Origin: an uncultured Methanobrevibacter sp.
Lineage (GTDB): Archaea > Methanobacteriota > Methanobacteria > Methanobacteriales > Methanobacteriaceae
Reading direction: 5' to 3'
NCBI RefSeq assembly: GCF_902764455.1
Contig: NZ_CACWVY010000015.1
Span: 20,504-84,503, forward strand
DNA length: 64,000 nt
A program made the translations under genes and the position numbers. Below, piece by piece: positions 17,623-26,600 of the stretch. Numbering within the stretch: position 1 is the stretch's first letter; each line of letters starts with the position of its first letter. The notes beneath the pieces were generated by a model. The model searched no databases. It saw only the letters and a list, made by a program, of their open reading frames with translations, and had not been told where the DNA came from.

Positions 17623-18348
17623 TTAAATGCCAATGATTGAAATTGAATTGGACACATATTGCTCAAAAAGATTAAAAAATACAGGAGCCTGATATATAAT
17701 AGCCAAAACAATTAAAACAAATACAGATATGATTCCAAAATTTCTGTAAACTTTTTTTGATGAAAGAGGAGCAAATATTTTAATTCCAGACGGCGTGAAT
17801 GAATCAAGAACAATGTGTGAAAATACTCCTAAAAACAGACTTAAGACAATTTCAACATAGTTTACACTTCCTTTATTGAATATAAACAAACTGATAAAAA
17901 ATACCGGCAGGAATAACATTAACACTTTCCTGTTTAAGAATGAAAAGCTTAAAAGAGCAATTAAAATTGCCATTATCAGATAGTAATCGTTAATGTTAGT
18001 TACCGCAAGGATTAACTGAAATGACCAGATTAATATTAATGAAACTGCTGACGTTAATGTTAAAACTCCGAAAATGGAATGTGTAAAACTCCTATGTTCT
18101 GAAAAATAGAATGTAACTCCAAGAAATACAATTATTAACCCAATGAAATAAGGTAATTTAAGGATATAAAGTGAAATAAACACTATTAATCCCAAAATTA
18201 TCAACTTGTAGACATTATCTTTTTTAAATTTATGATCAAAGTCAGGAATATTTGCACCTATCAGAGTTAAAGCAATTAACAGAGGACTATGAAAAAACAT
18301 CAATGAAAGAATTAATGCAAATATTGAATGTCCTTTGTAAGTTGACAT
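17623..18348 (-). CDS. YdjM/DUF457-like membrane-bound metal-dependent hydrolase
   Basis: 241 residues, SD ggtgat before the ATG. Conserved His/Asp elements sit between helices: TYKGHSIFA at the N terminus, GANIPDFDHKF near residue 35, EHRSFTHSIFG near 88, and FSHIVLDSFTPSGIKIFAPL near 165. These are the four motifs of the YdjM (DUF457) family. About seven transmembrane segments. Substrate unknown; family members are linked to lipid or membrane stress in bacteria, with no firm function in archaea. Confidence 0.82.
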   Translation of the reverse strand: MSTYKGHSIFALILSLMFFHSPLLIALTLIGANIPDFDHKFKKDNVYKLIILGLIVFISLYILKLPYFIGLIIVFLGVTFYFSEHRSFTHSIFGVLTLTSAVSLILIWSFQLILAVTNINDYYLIMAILIALLSFSFLNRKVLMLFLPVFFISLFIFNKGSVNYVEIVLSLFLGVFSHIVLDSFTPSGIKIFAPLSSKKVYRNFGIISVFVLIVLAIIYQAPVFFNLFEQYVSNSISIIGI

Positions 18349-18397
18349 GAAATCACCTTACTTAAAAGTATATGATATAATATTAAAAATAATTAAT

Positions 18398-18418
18398 CCG
18401 AGAGCGCTTGATAAGTAA
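18398..18418. repeat. Copy 1 of a short dispersed intergenic sequence
   Basis: The sequence GAGAGCGCTTGATAAGTAAT preceded by C matches 48015-48035 at 19 of 21 positions. Both copies lie just past the 3' end of a minus-strand gene, in the same orientation. Confidence 0.4.
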
Positions 18419-19159
18419 TCAAACCCCGAAATATGATAAAAAGCTTTTCATTTGAGCAAATGACTTTTCAACAGTTCCTCTACCAACATTACCGAAAGGA
18501 CACAGCACTTCACATGTAACGGCAGGAGTTCCCCTTAAATTAAAGACATCTTCAACTGCACCTTTATAGGATGAACCTGCAAAGTCAAAGGCAATAATCT
18601 CAGATCCGACATCTTTTGAAATATAATTTGCAACCAAAAAACTTTCAGGGCTTGGAGATTTAGATGAAAATATTGCTTCAAATCCCGGATTTGAATTAAG
18701 GGCCGTTGAGTGAAAATCTCCAACAAACTTAACCTTAAGAGATTCAGCGGCCTTAACTATAAGATTACTTACAGAATTTTCAATATGTGCAGATCTGTTC
18801 AAATCCATTGAATTGAATGTTCGTTCATTATTCATTGTTGATTTTGGAGCTGCAAAGGGAATGAAAAATAATGTATTGGATAAATTTTCATTAACCAATT
18901 CATTGATTAGTTTCAAATTTGCAATTTGTGCCGGCAATTCATTACCATGAATTCCGGATAAAATCAGCAGTTTATTTCCCCCGCCACCAATTTTAAAAAT
19001 TGGAGTTCCATAAACAGATTTTTCTAAAATAAATTGATTTAATTTGTTCAACTCTATATGTTTAAAGAGTTCACTGTTTCTTGAAATGTAACCTCCGGAA
19101 AAATCAGAAATATATGTCATTTCAAGATTTTCAAATTCATCAATTTTTTCAAAATACAT
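18419..19159 (-). CDS. Succinylglutamate desuccinylase/aspartoacylase family hydrolase
   Basis: 246 residues. Zn-carboxypeptidase-like motifs are in order: GIHGNELPAQ (HxxE Zn ligands, near residue 70), the Arg/Asn element MNNERTFNSMDLNRS, DFHSTALNSNPG (third Zn His), and VTCEVLCPFG (catalytic Glu). It should cleave an acyl-amide or peptide-like bond in the cytoplasm; the natural substrate is not evident. It ends next to the 20-bp repeat at 18399-18418. It points away from the helicase gene at 19204. Confidence 0.85.
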   Translation of the reverse strand: MYFEKIDEFENLEMTYISDFSGGYISRNSELFKHIELNKLNQFILEKSVYGTPIFKIGGGGNKLLILSGIHGNELPAQIANLKLINELVNENLSNTLFFIPFAAPKSTMNNERTFNSMDLNRSAHIENSVSNLIVKAAESLKVKFVGDFHSTALNSNPGFEAIFSSKSPSPESFLVANYISKDVGSEIIAFDFAGSSYKGAVEDVFNLRGTPAVTCEVLCPFGNVGRGTVEKSFAQMKSFLSYFGV

Positions 19160-19203
19160 AATTAATTATACATTGACGCTCTTATTTAAAACTAGGGATT
19201 AAA

Positions 19204-21126
19204 TTGAAAAAATATATCAAAAATTTAATAAAATTAGTCAATTATGAAAGGGATGCCGAAATTGAGCTGATGCGTTTTGAAATAGCACATATGTCCGGTC
19301 AAAAAAGAGAGGAATTAGGCCGTGCCATCAATAAAGTTAAAGGAAAATATATTGGTGAAGAATTAGGCCTTAAAATAGTTCAATTCGGCAGGTCAGAAAT
19401 TATAGATACAGAGATATCTGTCGGAGATATGGTACTTGTCAGTACTGCAAATCCTTTAAGCAGCGATTTTACAGGAACTGTAACAGAAAAGGGTGCAAGA
19501 TTTATTAAAGTGGCCTTTGACAAAAGGATTCCCAGATGGGTCTTAAAAAAGAAGGTAAGACTTGATTTATATGCCAATGATGTGACATTCAGGAGAATGG
19601 AGGATAATCTCAAGCATTTGAGTTTGAAAGGAAAAAATGCATTGGAATATATGCTGACTGAGAGAAATCCGAAAAAGAATCATTCAACCCCTTATATCAA
19701 CCATATTGACCAAAATTTAAATGAATTTCAAAAAAGAGCTATTGAAAATGCCCTTTCATGTGAAAACTTTTATTTAATCCACGGCCCTTTTGGAACCGGA
19801 AAGACCAGAACCTTAGTCGAACTTATTTCACAGGAAACCCGTCAGAATCATAAGGTCTTGGCTACAGCAGAAAGTAATGCCGCCGTTGACAACATCCTTG
19901 AACGACTAATGGAAAACAAAAAATTAAATCTGACAAGACTAGGACATCCCCAAAGAGTTTCAAAACACAACATTTCAAAAACTCTAGCTTATAAAGTTGA
20001 AAATCATAAGTTAAATAAAAAAATAGGCAAGATTCACAAAAAAATTGAAAAACTGATTGAAAAAAGAAAAGTTTATACTAAACCGACACCTCAGTATCGC
20101 CGAGGATATGGAGATTACGATATACTCTATAACGCTTCAAAAGGAAAAGGCGGACGTGGAATCAGTGCTGAAAAAATGAAATCAATGGCTCAATGGATAG
20201 AATACAACCAGCAAATTGATGAATTGCATGATGAAATTAAACGAATTGAAAATAAAATGATTAAAGACATTATCGAAACAAGCGATGTCATTTTATCAAC
20301 AAACTCATCAGCTGCATTGGAATCAATAGCCCGAACAAAATTTGATGTTGCAATTATCGATGAAGCATCACAGGCCACAATTCCAAGTGTTCTGATTCCA
20401 ATTGCAAAAGCCCATAGATTTATTCTTGCAGGAGACCACAAACAGCTTCCTCCAACAATAATCAGCGATAAGGCTCATGGTCTTGAAAAGACATTGTTTG
20501 AAGAATTAATAAAAATCTATCCGTTCAAATCACAACTTCTGAATATTCAATATAGAATGAACTCCCTTCTGATGAAGTTTCCAAATGCAGAATTTTACGA
20601 TAATGGTCTTGAAAGTGATTCTTCGGTTGATGACATTACCATTAATGATATCCTAACAACGACTGAAAAAGAAGATCCTATGCTTTTTGTTGATACATCA
20701 AATATTGACAGTGATGGCGAAAGACACCTTAAGGATTCAAAATCCATCATGAATGAAATTGAAGCAGAAATTGCAATAAAACTTGCCAATGATTATCTGA
20801 AAATCGGACTAACAGAAGAAGACATTGGAATAATCAGCCCATATGCAGACCAAGTAAAGATTATACAGGATAAAACCCCTGTTGAAGTTAAAACCGTTGA
20901 CGGTTTTCAGGGAAGAGAAAAAGAAATCATAATTATTTCAACAGTCAGAAGCAATGAAGATGGAAATATTGGATTTTTAAGAGATTTAAGAAGATTAAAT
21001 GTAGCAATAACACGTGCAAAACGTAAACTAATCATTATAGGAAACATCAACACCCTTGAAAGCAATCAGACATATGCAAGACTGATTGAGTTTGCAAAAG
21101 AAAATAATGTCTTAGTTAGATTATAA
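19204..21126 (+). CDS. IGHMBP2-family superfamily 1 DNA/RNA helicase
   Basis: 640 residues, from a TTG with the SD aggga 6 bases upstream. The N-terminal residues 1-60 already match the family (Y-x-x-x-L-x-x-L-V-x-x-ER-x-AE), which supports this start. Helicase motifs appear in order: Q/motif I GPFGTGKTRT near residue 196, TAESNAAVDNILER (Ia), IIDEASQA (II, DEAS box near 385), GDHKQLPPTI (III), QYRMN (IV), TVDGFQGREKE (V) and NVAITRAKRKL (VI). It belongs to the Upf1/IGHMBP2 5'-3' helicases, likely serving RNA or DNA metabolism. Confidence 0.9.
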   Translation: MKKYIKNLIKLVNYERDAEIELMRFEIAHMSGQKREELGRAINKVKGKYIGEELGLKIVQFGRSEIIDTEISVGDMVLVSTANPLSSDFTGTVTEKGARFIKVAFDKRIPRWVLKKKVRLDLYANDVTFRRMEDNLKHLSLKGKNALEYMLTERNPKKNHSTPYINHIDQNLNEFQKRAIENALSCENFYLIHGPFGTGKTRTLVELISQETRQNHKVLATAESNAAVDNILERLMENKKLNLTRLGHPQRVSKHNISKTLAYKVENHKLNKKIGKIHKKIEKLIEKRKVYTKPTPQYRRGYGDYDILYNASKGKGGRGISAEKMKSMAQWIEYNQQIDELHDEIKRIENKMIKDIIETSDVILSTNSSAALESIARTKFDVAIIDEASQATIPSVLIPIAKAHRFILAGDHKQLPPTIISDKAHGLEKTLFEELIKIYPFKSQLLNIQYRMNSLLMKFPNAEFYDNGLESDSSVDDITINDILTTTEKEDPMLFVDTSNIDSDGERHLKDSKSIMNEIEAEIAIKLANDYLKIGLTEEDIGIISPYADQVKIIQDKTPVEVKTVDGFQGREKEIIIISTVRSNEDGNIGFLRDLRRLNVAITRAKRKLIIIGNINTLESNQTYARLIEFAKENNVLVRL

Positions 21127-21128
21127 TT

Positions 21129-21144
21129 TTTAGGCATACCTAAA
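21129..21144. promoter_or_regulatory. DtxR-family-like operator palindrome
   Basis: TTTAGGCATACCTAAA is a perfect palindrome with TTTAGG/CCTAAA arms. This is the shape of operators for DtxR/IdeR/MDR1-type metal-dependent repressors, including archaeal ones. It directly abuts a TATA-like TTTAAATA (21146-21153), so a bound repressor would block promoter access. I saw no second copy in the window. The identity of the regulator is inference. Confidence 0.45.
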
Positions 21145-21174
21145 CTTTAAATAGTAGAATGTGCAAAATATTAA

Positions 21175-21295
21175 TTGAAGTATGAAATAATACTTTTTAA
21201 ACTCTTAATAGGGATTTTCTTTTTAAAGCCCATATAACTTTCAACCTCAATTATACTCCCTAATTAAGAGTTTTCTTCTGCCTATTTTTAATTAT
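21175..21295 (+). ncRNA. Candidate structured small RNA or leader
   Basis: Transcription from the TATA at 21146-21153 would start near 21175. The RNA would hold a long stem: AAACTCTTAATAGGGA (21199-21214) pairs with TCCCTAATTAAGAGTTT (21257-21273), about 16 bp with one bulged A. Pyrimidine-rich sequence follows (TTTTCTTCTGCCTATTTTT), suitable for termination. No open frame longer than a few codons fits. It could instead be part of the 5' leader of the adhesin gene. Confidence 0.3.
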
Positions 21296-21483
21296 CATCA
21301 CAGAATCTAAAAAATGATTTTGTACAATTATAACATTTTAAAAAAATACTCTCAAAAATACAATGAAATAATTTTATACATCACTTTAATAGAAATTATT
21401 AAAATATCAAATAAATGAACAAATACTTATTATAATAGAAATTATATAGTTAATTATTATAAAAATTTTTGAGGTAGAATTTG

Positions 21484-23652
21484 ATGAAATTCAAACATAC
21501 ACTAATCATGTTGATTTTGCTGTGCATTGTCATTTCGCTTTCCGCAGTATCAGCAAGCGAAAATATAAGCACAGACAATGTCAGTGTGATTGATGAAAAA
21601 ATATTGGAAGTTTCAAACAGAATTGAAACAATTGATGATTTAAACAGTGAAATTCAAAACGCAACTCCCAATTCAACAATTAAACTAGAAAACGACATAA
21701 TTGCCGACGACAATGTAAAATCTGAAGGCATTGAAATACCCGAAAAGCTAATTTTAGATGGACAAGGTCATTCTATTAATGGAAATTCAACAGATTTACC
21801 TTTTTTCCTTAGAATTCATGCAGATAACGTCGTTTTGAAAAATATAGTCTTCAGCAATTGGGACATGACATATTCATACAATCTCATCGAATGGATAGGC
21901 AGCAACGGTGAGATGAGAAACTGCACATTTATCAACAACACTGCAATCTACGGCGGCGCCGTTGACTGGACAGGAATTAACGGTTCTCTAATCAACTGTA
22001 CATTTATCAACAACACTGCTGAAAACGGAGGCGGACTGTACTGGTACGGTATAGAAGGCACTATAACAGATTGTATCTTTTTCAACAACACTGCCGAAAT
22101 AGGCGGTGCCGCATACATTACCGGAAGAGACACAAAATTAGATAATTCTAAATTTAGAAATAACTCTGTTGATGACATCGGTGGAGCAGTATATTCCGAC
22201 GGAATGAACTTCGTCCTATCAAAATGTGATTTTATAAACAATACCGCAATCAACGGAGGAGCCGTTTATTCAATGGCTTATCCAAATCTGATAGATACAT
22301 GCAATTTCACATATAACAGTGCTGATGAAAATGCAGGCGCCCTTTATCTGGCATCCGACAACAATACTATAAAAAATTCAATATTTACAAAAAACTTAGC
22401 CAGCAATGGTGGAGCAATCTATAGTGATGTAAACGACGAAATATACATATTGAACTCCAAATTCAACAACAATACCGCTTTTGAGTTAGGAGGAGCCATA
22501 ATGGCAGATTCCTATTCAAATATTATAAATTCAACATTTGACAACAACAATGCAACAACAGGTGGCGCATTATACTCTGACAGTGCAACTGATATTGAAA
22601 ATTCAACATTTTCAAATAATAATGCAACAAACGGAGGTGCAATTGTAGCCAATGACGGCTCAATTGTAAACACAACATTCACTAAAAACTTCGCAAATGA
22701 AACAGGAGGAGCAATCTACGTTTCAGGTGATTTAAATCTGTATAAAGTTTATTTCAACAACAATACTGCAGTCAACGGATCCAACAACATTTATTCAGAC
22801 GATGCACATATCACTATGGCCATAAACATGACAATCAGCATGACAAACATCACCTACGGAGATACACTAAAAGTCAAAGTCACAATGCCAAAAGACATGA
22901 CAAAAGGAATGATTAATGTTAATGTAAACGGCAGAACATATAAGGCTAACTTAACAAGTAATCAGGCAGCCGTAAATGTTTCCGGCTTGAACAGCGGATT
23001 TTATGATGTTCTAGTGTTTTATGAAGGCAGTGAATACAACTCCACCACATTCCATTATGATTTGGACGTATTCCAAAAGCCGATTACAATAAATGCGGCC
23101 AAAAAAAGCTTTATAATCAATTATGCAGGCAAATATTACATTACAATTAAAGATAAAAATGGGAAAGTTATTGCAGGTCAAAAAGTGTCAGTTTACATCA
23201 GCAACAAATTTATCAAAACTGCAACTACCAGCAAGAAAGGTGTTGCAAGCATAACAATCCCTGCAAGTAAATTAAAATCACTCAAAGCAGGTACCAAAAC
23301 CTTAAAAATTACCTTGTCAGACAATTTTAATCCAAATTCCAAATCCGTAAAGGTAACTATCAACAAGGAAAAGACAAAAATTGTTGCCAAAAAGAAAACA
23401 TTCAAAAAATCACTCAAAACCAAAAAATATGCTGTTACATTTAAAAACAGCAAAAACAAGGCTCTCAAAAAAGCCAAAGTATACTTAAAAGTAAAAGGAA
23501 AAACTTACACCTCAAAAACCAATTCCAAAGGAAAAGCAATATTCAAAATTACCAAACTCAACAAAAAAGGTAAATTTACAGCTAAAATTACTTTTAAAAC
23601 TACAAAATACTACAAAAGTGTAAGTAAAAATGTAAAATTAACTATTAAATGA
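21484..23652 (+). CDS. Adhesin-like surface protein with GGA(I/V) repeats
   Basis: 722 residues from the ATG at 21484 (a TTG immediately before it is also possible; SD gaggt). The signal peptide ends at SAVSASEN. Residues about 45-430 form a right-handed beta-helix made of repeats like CTFINNTAxNGGAVY, of the chlamydial-Pmp type (GGAI plus FxNN). About 440-530 is one Ig-like domain, and about 545-722 holds two Ig-like domains that are extremely Lys-rich (KTKIVAKKKTFKKSLKTKK), which could hold the protein to the negatively charged wall. Such proteins are hallmark surface proteins of gut Methanobrevibacter. The next gene starts 10 bases after its stop, so they form an operon. Confidence 0.9.
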   Translation: MKFKHTLIMLILLCIVISLSAVSASENISTDNVSVIDEKILEVSNRIETIDDLNSEIQNATPNSTIKLENDIIADDNVKSEGIEIPEKLILDGQGHSINGNSTDLPFFLRIHADNVVLKNIVFSNWDMTYSYNLIEWIGSNGEMRNCTFINNTAIYGGAVDWTGINGSLINCTFINNTAENGGGLYWYGIEGTITDCIFFNNTAEIGGAAYITGRDTKLDNSKFRNNSVDDIGGAVYSDGMNFVLSKCDFINNTAINGGAVYSMAYPNLIDTCNFTYNSADENAGALYLASDNNTIKNSIFTKNLASNGGAIYSDVNDEIYILNSKFNNNTAFELGGAIMADSYSNIINSTFDNNNATTGGALYSDSATDIENSTFSNNNATNGGAIVANDGSIVNTTFTKNFANETGGAIYVSGDLNLYKVYFNNNTAVNGSNNIYSDDAHITMAINMTISMTNITYGDTLKVKVTMPKDMTKGMINVNVNGRTYKANLTSNQAAVNVSGLNSGFYDVLVFYEGSEYNSTTFHYDLDVFQKPITINAAKKSFIINYAGKYYITIKDKNGKVIAGQKVSVYISNKFIKTATTSKKGVASITIPASKLKSLKAGTKTLKITLSDNFNPNSKSVKVTINKEKTKIVAKKKTFKKSLKTKKYAVTFKNSKNKALKKAKVYLKVKGKTYTSKTNSKGKAIFKITKLNKKGKFTAKITFKTTKYYKSVSKNVKLTIK

Positions 23653-23662
23653 GGTCATTAAT

Positions 23663-26600
23663 ATGAAAGGAAAATTGGCAGTTATTTGTTTGTTATTATT
23701 TATTTTATGTTCAATTTCAACAGTTTGTGCTGAAAATACTAATGACACTCAAATAATGCAGCAAAACATTGCAATTGATAATTTAGAAGTCGCCAACGAT
23801 GCAGTACTGATGGATTCCACTGGAGACCTTCAAAAGATTATCAGTTCAGCATCTGCAGGTTCAACAGTGAAATTAAACAGCAGTTATACACCTGCAAGCA
23901 CAATAAATATTAATAAGTCACTGACTATTGACGGAGCAGGAAATACAATAAAAGGTCAAATTAAGTCATCAAGCGGTGACATCACATTGAAGAACATGAA
24001 ATTTGTAGACGGAAATACACACAATGGTGGGGCTGTATACATTACAGGTTCTGCTAAATTTACTATTATTAACTGTACATTCACAAACAATAAAGCAAGC
24101 AACCATGGTGGTGCAATATACAATAATGTCGTAGCTACTTTAACTATCAAAGATTGTAAATTCACAGGAAATACTGCAGGAACTTTAGGAGGTGCAATAT
24201 ACTCCAAAGGAAATGTTGAAGTTGAAAAATCCGTCTTTGAAAAGAATTATGCAAAAGTTGATGGCGGAGCCATTAATAGTGAAAAAACAGTTGACATTTC
24301 AAAATCAGTATTTAATTCTAACCATGTTGATTTTACACTTTCTGGAACATATGGTGGAGCAATTAATGTAAAAAAAGATGCATTCATCAATAATTGTACA
24401 TTTAATGGGAATTCTGCAAATAAGGGCGGTGCAATTTTTGCGTATTTAGATTTGATAATTGAAAATTCACAATTCATTAATAACACAGCTAAAGAGGGCG
24501 GAGCTATCAAAGTATCCAGTGACAGCCACCTCTATATTGAAAAATCAACATTCAAAAAGAACAGTGCAACCGATAATGGCGGAGGAGCAATATATTCAAA
24601 CAAATGGGCACATGTTGGAAATTCTGTTTTTGAGCTCAACACAGCAAAAGGAAAAGGAGGAGCCATTAAAACTGATTACCTCCAATTCTCCGGGAAAAAC
24701 ACATTCGCAAGCAACTCTGCAAAAGACCATGGAGGTGCTGTCTATACCGATACAATTGGAAAAACCAGCAGCAACTTGATTTTTGAGGGAAATCATGCAG
24801 ACAGTGATTTTGGTGGTGCAATTTATATTAACAAGAAATCCGGTGATGTACGATTTTATTCATCCGTATTTAAAAACAACCATGCAAATGCAGGTGACGG
24901 AGGAGCCGTATACTCAGACAGCGGTTCAACCAATCTTTTCTTTACTAACTGTACTTTCACATCAAACTACGCAACAGGAGGTAAAGAAAAACGTTACGGA
25001 GGAGCAGTACGTTCCAACGGAGGAATTAATGTAGATAACTGTACTTTTAAAGATAATTGGGCTGAAAACCTTGGTGGAGCAATATATGCTGAAACAGCAG
25101 GCGAAATTAAAAATTCAGTGTTCATTTCAAATCAGGTTAAAAATGGAGGAACCCGTAACGGAGGTGCGATATATATCAACAAGGACTGCACCGTGACAAT
25201 ATCCGGAAATTATTTCGAAAAAAATGGAGGAGCAGCATCACGCGGAGGAGCCATCTATACTGATTCTATAAAAGCACATCTGAAATTAACCAACAATGCA
25301 TTCATTGAAAACTCAGCAGGCGACCAAGGGCGTTCTGTTTTCAACTCCGGTTATTATGATGACATATCTAACAACTGGTGGGGAATCAATGGAGCACAAA
25401 TAGGAAATCAGCTAAAAGAATACCACAGGATTGGAAGTAACAAGGACAAAGGAGACTCCAAACCTCTCACAGTTTCCATAGTTGCAGACAAAGATGCTTA
25501 CAGCGGTGTCAAAACCACAATTAAAGTTTCATTTACAGGTTCCGTCACATATTATGTTTTAGACACAGTGAAATATTCATCAAACAAAAAAGGCGAATTT
25601 ATAACCAAAAAAATCAATGCAAATTCACTTGAATTGATTTATGTTCCAAATGAAACAGGAACTCATAAATTTGATTTCACAATCAACTCACAAAAACTGT
25701 CCTTTGAAATGAATGTTAAATACACCAGTGTATACGGCTATGACCTCACAAAAACCTACGGTGATGACTCACTGTACTCCGCCGTATTCCAGGATAAAAA
25801 CGGAAAATACCTTGCCAAAGGAACAAAAGTCACATTCATTGTAAACAATGCAAAGTACACAAGTACTGTCAATGATGACGGAGCTGCAATCCTTTATACA
25901 ACATTTGAACCAGGCACATACACCGTAAAGGCTGTAAACAATGTAACTGGTGAATCATTCACAAATAAAATTACTGTGGCAAAAAGGAATGTGACTTATA
26001 ACATCAATGACCCTTACATAATTAAGGTCAACGCTTCAGCAAACCAGACTGTGACATTCAAGATTGGAAGCAAAACATTCACAGACAAAACTTCAGAGCA
26101 GGGAATAGCTTACTTCACTTTGAATGTAACTGCAGGCAATTATATGGTTGAAACAACATTTGCCGGCAAAACAATCAAAGATTATATTACTGTATCAAAC
26201 AGATATTCAGTCATTGATTTGGGTCTTAACGGAACATCATACGGTGCATTACTGCCGATATATTCAAATGAAACATTTAAAATCATTTCCAACGGTACAA
26301 TGTATTCTGTTCTTGGAAAAAATACTTACAGATATGTTATGGCAAACGGTGAAGCATTCATCATGTACAACGTCACTGTTTCAAATTCACAGGAACTTAC
26401 AGAAGTCCTTAGAAAAATGGTGCGAACAGATTATAAGGTGGATGTCACAATCATAAACCTCAAGAAAAACACCTACAAAGTTACAGAAAACTTCTGGAGA
26501 GATGCTGAATGGTATTATTTAAGCCACCTTACACACGGTTCATTAATCATTCACGGTAACGGTTCAACACTTGAGGATGACTACAAGCACAATTTCATAG

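Larger units (their letters stand above)
21127..21483. other. 357-bp intergenic region: metal-box palindrome and small RNA candidate
   Basis: No protein gene. It holds a palindrome at 21129-21144, a TATA-like TTTAAATA at 21146-21153, and a long stem (21199-21214 with 21257-21273), all described separately. The last 120 bases are AT-rich and should hold the adhesin promoter; the SD gaggt lies at about 21471-21475. Confidence 0.6.
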
